Below, piece by piece: positions 1 to 5,635 of a stretch of 6,453 bases of DNA (positions within the stretch are counted from its first letter, which is position 1; the number at the start of each line of letters is the position of its first letter). The stretch is taken from positions 1 through 6,453 of the forward strand of contig JASHRR010001027.1 in the NCBI GenBank assembly GCA_030037185.1, read 5' to 3'. This stretch comes from Xanthobacteraceae bacterium. GTDB lineage: Bacteria > Pseudomonadota > Alphaproteobacteria > Rhizobiales > Xanthobacteraceae. The translations under genes and the position numbers were made by a program. The notes under the pieces are model-generated. The model ran no database searches. It worked only from the letters and a program-made list of their open reading frames with translations, and had not been told where the DNA came from.

Positions 1-393
1 AAGTGGCACGCATTCACCAACAATCCCAAGCGCACCACCAACGACCCGATGGAAGCGCATGTCATCGGCTTTGCAATGTGGGTGAAAGCGGTCGAGAAGG
101 TGAAATCGACCGACGCCGACAAGGTGATCGCTGCCCTGCCCGGCATCGAGGTGCCGAACCTCACCGGCGGAACCGCGAAGATGCTGCCCAATCATCATAT
201 CACCAAGCCTGTGTTCATCGGCGAGGTGAGGGGCGACGGCCAGTTCAACGTGGTGTGGAAGACCCCGGGCCTCGTGCCGGGCGATGCCTGGTCGAACTAC
301 CTGCCCGACTCGAAGGACCTCGAGGCCGACTGGGTGACGCTCAAATGCGGCAACTACAACAAGGTGACAAAGAAGTGCGGAGGCTCGTCGTAA
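1..393 (+). CDS. urtA: Urea/short-chain amide ABC transporter substrate-binding protein, C-terminal part (UrtA/FmdD type)
   Basis: Only the last 130 residues are in the window; the gene is open at the left edge and stops at TAA 391-393. Proteins of this family are periplasmic binding proteins that hand urea or short amides to an UrtBCDE/FmdEF-type ABC importer. The visible part matches the family C-terminus: GGTAKMLPNHHITK (window residues 56-69), then IGEV and DGQF (73-82), a Trp-Pro-rich stretch, and the end KCGNYN...KKCGG. Two Cys (116 and 126) near the end could form a disulphide in the periplasm, which is inference. Codons are strongly G/C-ending, typical of a resident gene. A hairpin terminator follows directly and no urtB-like gene lies downstream, so this is the last gene of its transcript or is transcribed alone. 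Urea cannot be told from formamide or acetamide as ligand from this fragment. The presence of an fmdA run nearby makes an FmdD-like role plausible. Confidence 0.9.
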   Translation, partial: KWHAFTNNPKRTTNDPMEAHVIGFAMWVKAVEKVKSTDADKVIAALPGIEVPNLTGGTAKMLPNHHITKPVFIGEVRGDGQFNVVWKTPGLVPGDAWSNYLPDSKDLEADWVTLKCGNYNKVTKKCGGSS

Positions 394-429
394 CGAAAAG
401 CGACACCGATAATTTTACAAGCGCTCCTC

Positions 430-465
430 ATTCCCCGCTGGCGATCCCTGCGGGGAATAATGTTT
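430..465 (+). terminator. Hairpin terminator after the binding-protein gene
   Basis: A perfect 9-bp stem, ATTCCCCGC (430-438) with GCGGGGAAT (450-458), encloses an 11-nt loop. It is followed by AATGTTT, a weak T-rich tail. It starts 36 nt after the urtA stop codon, so it most likely ends that transcript. The imperfect T tract leaves some doubt about strength. Confidence 0.7.
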
Positions 466-499
466 GTAGACCGTTGCTGCGACGGCCGGGGCATAGGCT

Positions 500-1000
500 A
501 TGGTCCACGCAGTCGATGCGCAAAGTGGAGATATTGAATTCTTATTTCTTCCAAGCCCTCTTCTGGAAAAGTGTAAGCCATTCATTGTACGCTATCATGA
601 GTTGAATGGTTTTTCCTCACTGCCGGATATTCTGTGGCATCCGGAGACACGCAAGTTCATCGAAGCTGATCTGGCACTTAGGCGACAGTTCAAGAAGGCA
701 ACGTCGTCGCGTTGCGCCAAAGAGGCATATGAGGGCTTCGTCTCGATCGCCGCAGCGATTCTTTGTACGGAATTACTTGCCGTCGGATTGGCCGGCTGGG
801 CGAAGTGCCACCCGGCGGAAAGTAAAATAGCTCGGGCCCTATTTGCCCGTTACGTCCCCGGCTCTAGAGCGCGACTGACCGAGCGGTATCTTTTTCCGCA
901 AATCCATCAAAACTGCGCCATCTTGAGTGCACTCGCCCCGCCGCAAAATCCGGAAGTTGACGGCTTTGAATCGAGCCGTCGGAGCAGGCCTCAACCATAG
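500..1000 (+). CDS. Hypothetical protein, 166 aa, unrecognised
   Basis: An uninterrupted ATG-to-TAG frame of 166 codons that I cannot assign to a family. A GGGG run (488-491) lies 8 nt before the ATG and could act as a weak ribosome binding site. The N-terminal half is mixed and charged. Around residues 80-100 there is a hydrophobic stretch (FVSIAAAILC, then TELLAVGLAGW) long enough for one membrane helix, though it could equally be a buried helix. The C-terminus is Arg/Pro-rich and looks unstructured. Third codon positions are much less G/C-rich than in the urtA fragment, with several TTA, CTT, TTT, AGT and ATA codons. That fits either acquired DNA or a spurious ORF. It sits alone between a terminator and a gene on the other strand, so context gives no hint of function. 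Confidence 0.4.
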   Translation: MVHAVDAQSGDIEFLFLPSPLLEKCKPFIVRYHELNGFSSLPDILWHPETRKFIEADLALRRQFKKATSSRCAKEAYEGFVSIAAAILCTELLAVGLAGWAKCHPAESKIARALFARYVPGSRARLTERYLFPQIHQNCAILSALAPPQNPEVDGFESSRRSRPQP

Positions 1001-1361
1001 CTGGCGGCTCCCGCGGGCTGGAGTTGTCGTGGCGGGATCGCTATTCGCCCATGCACAAACTTTTTGAGGGTCTCGCTGAGAATTCGGTACGGTTAACTGC
1101 TCCGCAGTTGGTCAGCATGGCTGCTGGGTGATTGTCGCGGCGGTGCGTCCAGCGTGGGAGGTCCGCTGGCCGATGGCGTCAAGCAGCAACGGCCCGGCTG
1201 GAGATCGCTTCGCGGTTCGATCGCGCGCTTGCCGTTTTTCGTCAGCCGCAGCTTGAACAGGTTAGTGCGCTGCCCGGCTTCACGCATCACCGCTCGTTAC
1301 CCGAACCGCGATCGCGGCGGAGCGGCGCCGGCCGTTGCTCTGGCGGGCGCGACGGAATTTT
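1001..1361. other. Intergenic stretch without a supported gene
   Basis: About 360 bp lie between the hypothetical ORF and the convergent KdpE-like gene. Short open frames exist on both strands, but none has a ribosome binding site or a recognisable domain. A small hairpin, AACTGC (1095-1100) with GCAGTT (1104-1109) and a 3-nt loop, has no T tract on either side. No clear terminator follows the KdpE-like gene. I see no RNA gene. The stretch may be degenerate sequence. Confidence 0.5.
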
Positions 1362-2156
1362 CTAAGGACTTCGGGCGACGACCCTGTGGCGTTCCAGGCG
1401 ATAGCCTACGCCCGATTCCGACATCAGCAGCTTCGGTTGGCTTGGATCGGCCTCGATCTTCTGACGCAGCTTTCGCACCAGAGACCGCAGATACTGCACA
1501 TTCTCGGGCGAGGTGTCACCCCAAATATCCTTAATGAGCTGGTTGTGGGTGATCACCACCCCGAGATGCGAAGCCAGCAGGTGCAACAAACGATATTCCT
1601 GACGCGTCAATGTCAGGTAGCGACTGTCGAGGGTCACCCGCCGCGACACGAGATCAATCGTGAGCGGTCCAGTCCGCACCACTGGGTCCTTGTCAACGGC
1701 TTTGTGATACCGGCGGAGCACCGCTTCACAGCGCGCGGCCAGTTCGGGAATCCCCAGTGGCTTGATCAGGTAGTCGTCGGCGCCGCTTCGCAGGAAATGC
1801 ACCTTGTCATCCTCTTCGGCCTGCATCGACAGCACAATGACAGGGACGTTTGACCATGACCGTATGGTGTGGAGGACTTCGATTCCACTCATGTCCGGCA
1901 AAGTAGGGTCGAGAATGATCGCATCGGGCCGAATGTGCGCTACGGCGTTGAGTCCCTCCGAGCCAGTTTCGGCTGGGGAAACAGAATAGCCATATAACTT
2001 CAGACCGGCGCAAACGAAACGCCTGACCTGCGGTTCGCAGTCGATCACCAAGATGTTAGCCGGCTTGGGCGTTCGGGAGCGGATCGCGCAGTTCGGTGGC
2101 TGCGTTGCGCCGGCAACGTGTGGTGGTGCCGCGCGCTTGAGTCTTGATGCCTTCAT
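1362..2156 (-). CDS. KdpE-like OmpR-family response regulator with altered acidic pocket
   Basis: A cytoplasmic two-component response regulator of 264 aa. After an unusual N-terminal extension of about 33 residues (basic and Pro-rich) comes a receiver domain (about 34-150): ILVIDCEPQVRRF, phosphoacceptor Asp83 in IILDPTLPDMSG, switch Ser110, Lys132 in the K-P motif. The winged-helix DNA-binding domain follows (about 160-255), ending VRKLRQKIEADPSQPK then ESGVGYRL, the KdpE-type signature. The start at 2156 is chosen because a perfect GGAGG lies 7 nt upstream; an in-frame ATG 20 codons earlier lacks this. In most receivers two adjacent acids bind Mg2+; here the second is Cys40 (Asp39-Cys40-Glu41). 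The K-P-F motif is K-P-L and the residue after the phosphoacceptor is Pro. No kdpD sensor or kdpFABC pump gene is visible, so it appears to be an orphan and may not control potassium uptake. It could work with reduced or no phosphorylation, which is inference. Confidence 0.9.
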   Translation of the reverse strand: MKASRLKRAAPPHVAGATQPPNCAIRSRTPKPANILVIDCEPQVRRFVCAGLKLYGYSVSPAETGSEGLNAVAHIRPDAIILDPTLPDMSGIEVLHTIRSWSNVPVIVLSMQAEEDDKVHFLRSGADDYLIKPLGIPELAARCEAVLRRYHKAVDKDPVVRTGPLTIDLVSRRVTLDSRYLTLTRQEYRLLHLLASHLGVVITHNQLIKDIWGDTSPENVQYLRSLVRKLRQKIEADPSQPKLLMSESGVGYRLERHRVVARSP

Positions 2157-2163
2157 AACCGAA

Positions 2164-2168
2164 CCTCC
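2164..2168 (-). promoter_or_regulatory. Ribosome binding site fixing the KdpE-like start
   Basis: Reads GGAGG on the minus strand, 7 nt before the ATG at 2156-2154. It argues for this start over the upstream in-frame ATG at 2216. Confidence 0.85.
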
Positions 2169-2222
2169 ACCGTCGCGCCGGTGAGGTACAAATTCCGGCC
2201 ATTGCCGTTTTGGCATCTTGCG

Positions 2223-2250
2223 ATAACCGCGCGCAAACCGGCGCGGTTAT
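2223..2250. repeat. Perfect 10-bp inverted repeat next to an A6 tract
   Basis: ATAACCGCGC (2223-2232) and GCGCGGTTAT (2241-2250) are exact reverse complements around an 8-nt spacer, with six further A directly to the right on the plus strand. It lies about 67 nt upstream of the KdpE-like start. The T run on the minus strand precedes rather than follows the hairpin, and on the plus strand A residues follow, so it does not fit an intrinsic terminator in either direction. An operator or a structured leader element is more likely. Confidence 0.55.
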
Positions 2251-2416
2251 AAAAAAGCGGCCTAGCGCAACGACAGGAATCCCGCCGAGCCGCCAGCACG
2301 ACGTTGTTTGCTATAGTGTGGAGCGATCGTCGGTAAAATACAATTGTAATAAATCGCATCCGTGGGGGGAGTTGGAGCTGAGCGCTGAAGCTCACAAGCA
2401 GCCAGCGACCGCTCAC

Positions 2417-2743
2417 TTATTCGCCTATATGGCCGAACTCACATGCACTTTTGATGTAAAATAGTGAGGGGCTCTCACGTGTGAGAAATTCCAAAAAACT
2501 GTGACACTCTGCGTCGGTCATCGCAAAGAGCAACTCGACAGGCAGATCCCCGGCCAACTCGAAGAATGAGTGCTCATGCAACCTTTCGTGGCGTCCGAAC
2601 CCGGCAATTTCGCGGAATGCCGCCCCGCCCGATATCCCCATCGTGCGGGCCGAGCGCAACAGCCAATCGTAAAGCAGCTCGCCATGGTGACGCTGCCCCT
2701 CGAGCACGAAGATACGAAGCAGTACGCCTTTCGTCACGGCCAC
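2417..2743 (-). CDS. DUF190 family protein, CrcB-associated
   Basis: A small cytoplasmic protein of 108 aa, full length for DUF190 (COG1993). The family is repeatedly found beside the fluoride channel gene crcB, as here, and is thought to belong to the fluoride response; its biochemical role is not settled. Visible family features are the first strand LLRIFVLEGQRHHG (8-21), GISGGAAFREIAGFG (36-50) with the Gly-rich loop, then HSFFELAGDLPVELLF (58-73). The listed start is GTG at 2743-2741, with GGAG (2756-2753) 9 nt upstream. A second in-frame GTG at 2737-2735 is also possible, because it forms GTGA with what was probably the ancestral crcB stop codon. Today the crcB stop lies 111 nt upstream, across a 71-bp tandem repeat, so coupling to crcB is lost or weakened. 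Confidence 0.85.
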   Translation of the reverse strand: MAVTKGVLLRIFVLEGQRHHGELLYDWLLRSARTMGISGGAAFREIAGFGRHERLHEHSFFELAGDLPVELLFAMTDAECHSFLEFLTRESPSLFYIKSACEFGHIGE

Positions 2744-2755
2744 GCCGACAGTCTC

Positions 2756-2957
2756 CGAGAAGTACCGATCCCACGGACGGTCATCACGAGGGACCCAACC
2801 AAACGGTTGGTGCTGCGAACAGTGCCCGAGAAGTAGCGATCCCGAGGACGGTCATCACGAGGGACCCAACCAAACGCTTGGTGCTGCGAACAGTGCGCGA
2901 GAAGTAGCGATCCCGAGGACGGTCATCACAAGGGATCCAACCAAATGACTGGTGATG
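2756..2957. repeat. 71-bp tandem repeat at the crcB 3' end
   Basis: The unit occurs at 2756-2826, at 2827-2897, and partially at about 2898-2957. Each copy begins CGAGAAGTA on the plus strand with an exact period of 71. Copies 1 and 2 differ at 5 of 71 positions; copy 3 matches copy 2 at about 54 of its first 60 positions and then diverges. Copy 3 is the original crcB coding sequence (encoding LVGSLVMTVLGIATS), so the other copies arose by duplicating the crcB tail. Because 71 is not a multiple of 3, the crcB frame shifts on entering copy 2 and stops there at 2857-2855. Confidence 0.95.
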
Positions 2958-3265
2958 TGGCAAATCGCCCAAAAGTATTGTCCTCGGCTGAGCAGCGTGA
3001 CGGCTTCGGCCGAAAAGGTTGAGAACGTGGTAAGCGTACCCAGGAACCCAGTGAGCACGAACAGCCTGGCTTCCGGTGGGGTCTCACCATGTAGCGTAAA
3101 CAGCTCGATGAAAAACCCGATCAGATAGCCGCCGGCGAGATTGACGGCGAGCGTTCCGGGGGGCAATGATGGCCACAGGGCGTTGAGAAAATAGGCGAGT
3201 GCCCAACGACTCCAGGCGCCGAGCACGCCGCCGATTGCCACCACTATGGCGCCGCTCATGGTCAC
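2855..3265 (-). CDS. crcB: Fluoride channel CrcB/FluC, C-terminus altered by tandem repeat
   Basis: An inner-membrane fluoride channel of the CrcB/FluC family. In the family, antiparallel dimers let F- leave the cytoplasm and so protect enzymes such as enolase. The 136 residues carry the hallmark motifs: GGVLGAWSRW (12-21), GTLAVNLAGGYLIG (37-50) with Asn42, and GFLGTLTTFSTFSAE (73-87) with the pore Thr/Phe/Ser residues. Four membrane helices fit about 4-28, 37-58, 68-93 and 99-122. The start is GTG at 3265 because GAGGA (3278-3274) lies 8 nt upstream; ATG at 3259 is the alternative. The last 14 residues (from Arg123: RALFAAPSVWLGPS) are read from the 71-bp repeat. Without the extra copies the gene would end RRLSAWP at TGA 2736-2734, giving 129 residues. 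Gap to fmdB is 49 nt, so it is probably cotranscribed with the fmd genes. Confidence 0.92.
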   Translation of the reverse strand: MTMSGAIVVAIGGVLGAWSRWALAYFLNALWPSLPPGTLAVNLAGGYLIGFFIELFTLHGETPPEARLFVLTGFLGTLTTFSTFSAEAVTLLSRGQYFWAICHITSHLVGSLVMTVLGIATSRALFAAPSVWLGPS

Positions 3266-3314
3266 AGCACTCGTCCTCGCCGTATGATGATCTAGCGGCT
3301 TTCACGCTCTGGGT

Positions 3315-3650
3315 TCAGTGTCCGATCATCGAGCGGCGTGGCGACTGATGAAGGTGAGGCTCCAGCCGGTCGGCCGAGCGCGGCGCGTGCCTGTGGTGGC
3401 CGTGTCCGTGATGATTGTCACTGTGCTGACTGTGCTCTTTGCGCACCACTCTGGGTTCGTGTGCGCTCTTTTCATTACGCATATGAGCTATGCGCGTATG
3501 TTCATCCATGCCCAAAATTCTGGGAGCGGCAACCGCGCGTCGCGAAGGCGTTCCGCAACGCGGACACGCCGCCGGCTGATCGCATGCGGCCATTGATCGC
3601 CAAGCCTGAAAATCACCACAGTCTTTGCAAGTGTAAGGGTAGAGCGGCAT
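3315..3650 (-). CDS. fmdB: FmdB-family zinc-ribbon protein with His-rich tail
   Basis: A small cytoplasmic protein of 111 aa from the FmdB family, encoded beside formamidase genes and proposed in Methylophilus to be regulatory; its exact role is unproven. The N-terminus PLYPYTCKDCG has the family's first CxxC (Cys8/Cys11). The second CxxC is Cys29/Cys32 in CPRCG, followed by the typical basic-Ala-Pro segment ending APRILGMDEH. Together these would bind one zinc ion. Beyond residue 50 the protein is highly charged and His-rich, with 8 His among residues 73-88 (KEHSQHSDNHHGHGHHRH lies there), so a second, looser metal-binding function is plausible. The start at 3650 is chosen because AGGA (3661-3658) lies 7 nt upstream and the zinc ribbon begins immediately; an in-frame ATG 12 codons earlier is less likely. 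It lies 82 nt after the channel gene and 49 nt before crcB. Confidence 0.88.
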   Translation of the reverse strand: MPLYPYTCKDCGDFQAWRSMAACDQPAACPRCGTPSRRAVAAPRILGMDEHTRIAHMRNEKSAHEPRVVRKEHSQHSDNHHGHGHHRHAPRSADRLEPHLHQSPRRSMIGH

Positions 3651-3657
3651 GTGCTGT

Positions 3658-3661
3658 TCCT
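3658..3661 (-). promoter_or_regulatory. Ribosome binding site fixing the fmdB start
   Basis: AGGA on the minus strand, 7 nt before the ATG at 3650-3648. It supports the short form whose protein starts right before the zinc ribbon. Confidence 0.65.
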
Positions 3662-3732
3662 GTTCGGGACGATGGCTGCTGCCCAACCATCCTGGCGCCG
3701 CGAAGCGCGCTATGAGGGCGATTGCGCCGTGA

Positions 3733-4266
3733 TCAACTTGATGCCCCGGGCATCATGTTGGTCACCAAGAGATAGCCGGGAATCCAGCCAGTATAGATGC
3801 CTTCCGCTGTGCACAGAATGCCGGTGAAAGTGCCGAGCTCCGTGCGCTTCTGCGCCAGGATTAGATAGAAAAGAAACCACAGAACACCCCATGACGCCCA
3901 ACAGATCGCCAGCCAGAGCTGCCAGATGTTTCCGTGAGAGCTCAGCAGCGTTTGCGCAAAGATCGGCGCACAGGTGATAGCGACGAAAAGGCAAAACCAG
4001 CCAAGGCCGCGACCATCGGCTCCGTTCCAGCGATTCCACGCTACCCAAAAGTAAGTGAAGGTGAAGAGCAGCAAGAACGTGGCGTCCTTGACCGAAGCCA
4101 AGTCTGCGCCAGGCGCGAATGCAAGATACAAAGCGATCAATAGCGTTAGCGATCCAACGAAAACGTCAATGACACTGATTTCGTTATCGCTGATCTTGCC
4201 TAAGACCCAAAGACCGTTGCAGAACAGAACGGCACCTACCCAAAAAAGCCCTAATCCCGCTAGCAT
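3733..4266 (-). CDS. amiS: AmiS/UreI family amide or urea channel
   Basis: An inner-membrane channel of 177 aa that in this family lets urea (UreI) or short aliphatic amides (AmiS) pass by facilitated diffusion. Six membrane helices can be drawn at about 2-22, 31-51, 62-78, 87-107, 114-137 and 144-168, the family topology. Family motifs include LFCNGLWVLG (14-23), FTYFWVAWNRW (70-80), GRGLGWFCLFVAI (85-97) and the C-terminal AEGIYTGWIPGY (154-165). UreI of Helicobacter has periplasmic His residues for acid gating; here a single His111 lies in an extramembrane loop, so strong acid gating is not evident. GGAGG (4275-4271) lies only 4 nt before the ATG, a short but usable spacing. It follows fmdA by 134 nt on the same strand, and since no urease gene is seen, formamide or acetamide is the more likely cargo (inference). 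Confidence 0.9.
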   Translation of the reverse strand: MLAGLGLFWVGAVLFCNGLWVLGKISDNEISVIDVFVGSLTLLIALYLAFAPGADLASVKDATFLLLFTFTYFWVAWNRWNGADGRGLGWFCLFVAITCAPIFAQTLLSSHGNIWQLWLAICWASWGVLWFLFYLILAQKRTELGTFTGILCTAEGIYTGWIPGYLLVTNMMPGASS

Positions 4267-4342
4267 GTGACCTCCGGACGCTTCTGGAATGAATGGCGTC
4301 TGCGCCGCGCACTCCTCATCAGGCTCCGCCCACTAGTCATCG

Positions 4343-4392
4343 CGCGAACTCGGTGTTCGCGGGGTGGCAGGCCGGCTCCCAGCCCGCCGGTC
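4343..4392 (-). other. Two hairpins between fmdA and the channel gene
   Basis: The 134-nt gap holds two stems. CGCGAAC (4343-4349) pairs with GTTCGCG (4355-4361) around a 5-nt loop. A second stem pairs CCGGC (4372-4376) with GCCGG (4386-4390). Neither is followed by a T run on the minus strand, so full termination is unlikely. They could stabilise the fmdA 3' end or set a lower level of the downstream genes. Confidence 0.4.
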
Positions 4393-4400
4393 GTTCGTTT

Positions 4401-5630
4401 TCAGGTCGCCTTGGAGACGCCCAGCCCCGCGGGAACCGATGGTTTCGGGCCCGCCGCATTCGGACAGATATCAAAGTCGAAAATCTCCGTCGGAATCGCG
4501 AGCGTGCAGCAGGCATTCGGAATATCGACGATACCGCTGATGCGCCCCTCGCAGGGAGCGGTGCCGATAATCATGTAAGCCTGCTCGCCTGAATATCCGA
4601 ACTTCTTCAGATACTCGATTGCATTCAGACAGGCTCGCCGGTACGCAATGTGAGCGTCCAGATAGTGCTGCTTGCCCGTCATCTCATCGACCGAGATCCC
4701 CTCGAAAACGAGGTATTCGGAGAACTGCGGTGCGGTACGGCTGGGCTTGAAGATCGGATTGGTGATGCCGTATTTTTTGATGCCATCCTTGATCAGATCG
4801 ACGCCGATATCGATCCAGCCGGCCATCTCGATCGCACCACAGAACGTGATTTCGCCATCGCCTTGTGACCAGTGGATGTCGCCCATCGAGAGGCCGCCGC
4901 CCTTCACGTAGACGGGGAAGTAAATGCGCGACCCGCGCGACAGGTTCTTGATATCGCAGTTGCCGCCATGCTCGCGCGGTGGCACGGTCCGCCACGCCTC
5001 CCGGGCCGCCGCTTGCGCCTTCGCACCGGTCATCTGTCCCATCAACGCAGTGTCAGCATAGGGAGGTGCGAGCAGGGGTGGAACGCGATCGGGATTGGTG
5101 GCAAGCAACTCGGCTTCGCGTTTATTGGCGCGTTCGAGCAGTTCGCGATCGGGCAGACATCCGATCAACCCCGGATGGACTATGCCTGGCCAGCGCACCC
5201 CGGGTATGTGGCGCGAGGAGGTGTACATGCCATGGAAATCCCAGCATGCTTTGCCCGCCTTCGGGTAATGGTCGACAAGGAAACCGCCCCCGTTTTCCCG
5301 CGCAAAGATGCCCGTGAAACCCCACGGCGAGTCCGGCAAATATCCGATCTCAAGCAGGTCGACCACCATGAGATCACCAGGCTCAGCACCGTCGACGCCG
5401 AACGGGCCGCTCAAGTAATGGACTTTAGTCAGGTCGACATCGCGAACGTCGTTGGCGCTGTCGTCGTTTGCAATCTGTCCACCGGTCCAATCGAAGCACT
5501 CGACACGAAATTCTGCGCCTGGCTTGAAGGTTTCCACCATGGGAATGTCCGGATGCCACCGATTGTGAGTCTTCACCGCGGCTTCTTCCGGTGACTTCTT
5601 GAGGTTAAGCTGGAACGCAGTCTTCGGCAT
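4401..5630 (-). CDS. fmdA: Formamidase / acetamidase (FmdA_AmdA family)
   Basis: A cytoplasmic metal-dependent amidase of 409 aa, close to the length of Methylophilus formamidase. It would hydrolyse formamide to formate and ammonia (EC 3.5.1.49), possibly with activity on acetamide. Family landmarks run the whole length: THNRWHPDIP (21-30), DWTGGQIANDDSANDVRDVD (47-66), SGPFGVDGAEPGDLMVVD (74-91), HPGLIGCLP (152-160), the metal-site motif HGGNCD (221-226), GDIHWSQGDGE (250-260) and GAIEM (265-269). All are intact, so the enzyme is probably active. The start at 5630 is chosen because GGAGG (5640-5636) lies 5 nt upstream and the next residues PKTAFQLNLKK fit the family; an open frame runs 29 codons further upstream but lacks these. 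It is the first gene of the five-gene minus-strand run. The HGGN and GDGE motifs identify the family, not the exact amide. Confidence 0.95.
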   Translation of the reverse strand: MPKTAFQLNLKKSPEEAAVKTHNRWHPDIPMVETFKPGAEFRVECFDWTGGQIANDDSANDVRDVDLTKVHYLSGPFGVDGAEPGDLMVVDLLEIGYLPDSPWGFTGIFARENGGGFLVDHYPKAGKACWDFHGMYTSSRHIPGVRWPGIVHPGLIGCLPDRELLERANKREAELLATNPDRVPPLLAPPYADTALMGQMTGAKAQAAAREAWRTVPPREHGGNCDIKNLSRGSRIYFPVYVKGGGLSMGDIHWSQGDGEITFCGAIEMAGWIDIGVDLIKDGIKKYGITNPIFKPSRTAPQFSEYLVFEGISVDEMTGKQHYLDAHIAYRRACLNAIEYLKKFGYSGEQAYMIIGTAPCEGRISGIVDIPNACCTLAIPTEIFDFDICPNAAGPKPSVPAGLGVSKAT

Positions 5631-5635
5631 AACGA

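Larger units (their letters stand above)
2157..2416 (-). promoter_or_regulatory. Upstream region of the KdpE-like gene
   Basis: These 260 bp separate the DUF190 stop codon from the KdpE-like start, both on the minus strand. The KdpE-like gene therefore probably has its own promoter here. A weak sigma-70 candidate on the minus strand is TTTACC (2337-2332), a 16-nt spacer, then TATAGC (2315-2310), four of six matches each. Downstream of it, in the presumed leader, is the inverted repeat listed separately. A short stem GAGCT/AGCTC (2375-2379 and 2389-2393) lies just after the DUF190 gene but has no T run, so a terminator there is not established. Confidence 0.35.

Noticed and set aside
3..605. 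A 200-codon plus-strand open frame overlapping the urtA fragment
   Set aside because: It is an out-of-frame shadow of urtA; its Arg/His/Gly-rich sequence has no domain, and the urtA frame matches the family throughout.
1093..1290. A 65-codon minus-strand open frame downstream of the KdpE-like gene
   Set aside because: No ribosome binding site, no recognisable family and a low-complexity Ser/Pro end; treated as non-coding.
2223..2256. Intrinsic terminator reading of the 10-bp palindrome
   Set aside because: A residues follow the stem on the plus strand, and the T run precedes it on the minus strand, so neither direction gives a U tail.
2473..2486. Palindrome TCTCAC-GT-GTGAGA
   Set aside because: It lies inside the DUF190 coding sequence near its end, with no promoter context; probably coincidental.
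2741..2957. CRISPR-like array in the repeated stretch
   Set aside because: The repeats abut each other with no unique spacers, have only three units and derive from crcB coding sequence.
2784..2972. Minus-strand open frame encoding the repeated peptide LVGSLVMTVLGIATS
   Set aside because: It is produced by the 71-bp repeats in a shifted frame; it has no ribosome binding site of its own and no domain beyond the copied crcB tail.
4872..5594. A 240-codon open frame antisense to fmdA
   Set aside because: The minus-strand fmdA frame contains all family motifs; the antisense frame is a product of GC-rich codon bias.
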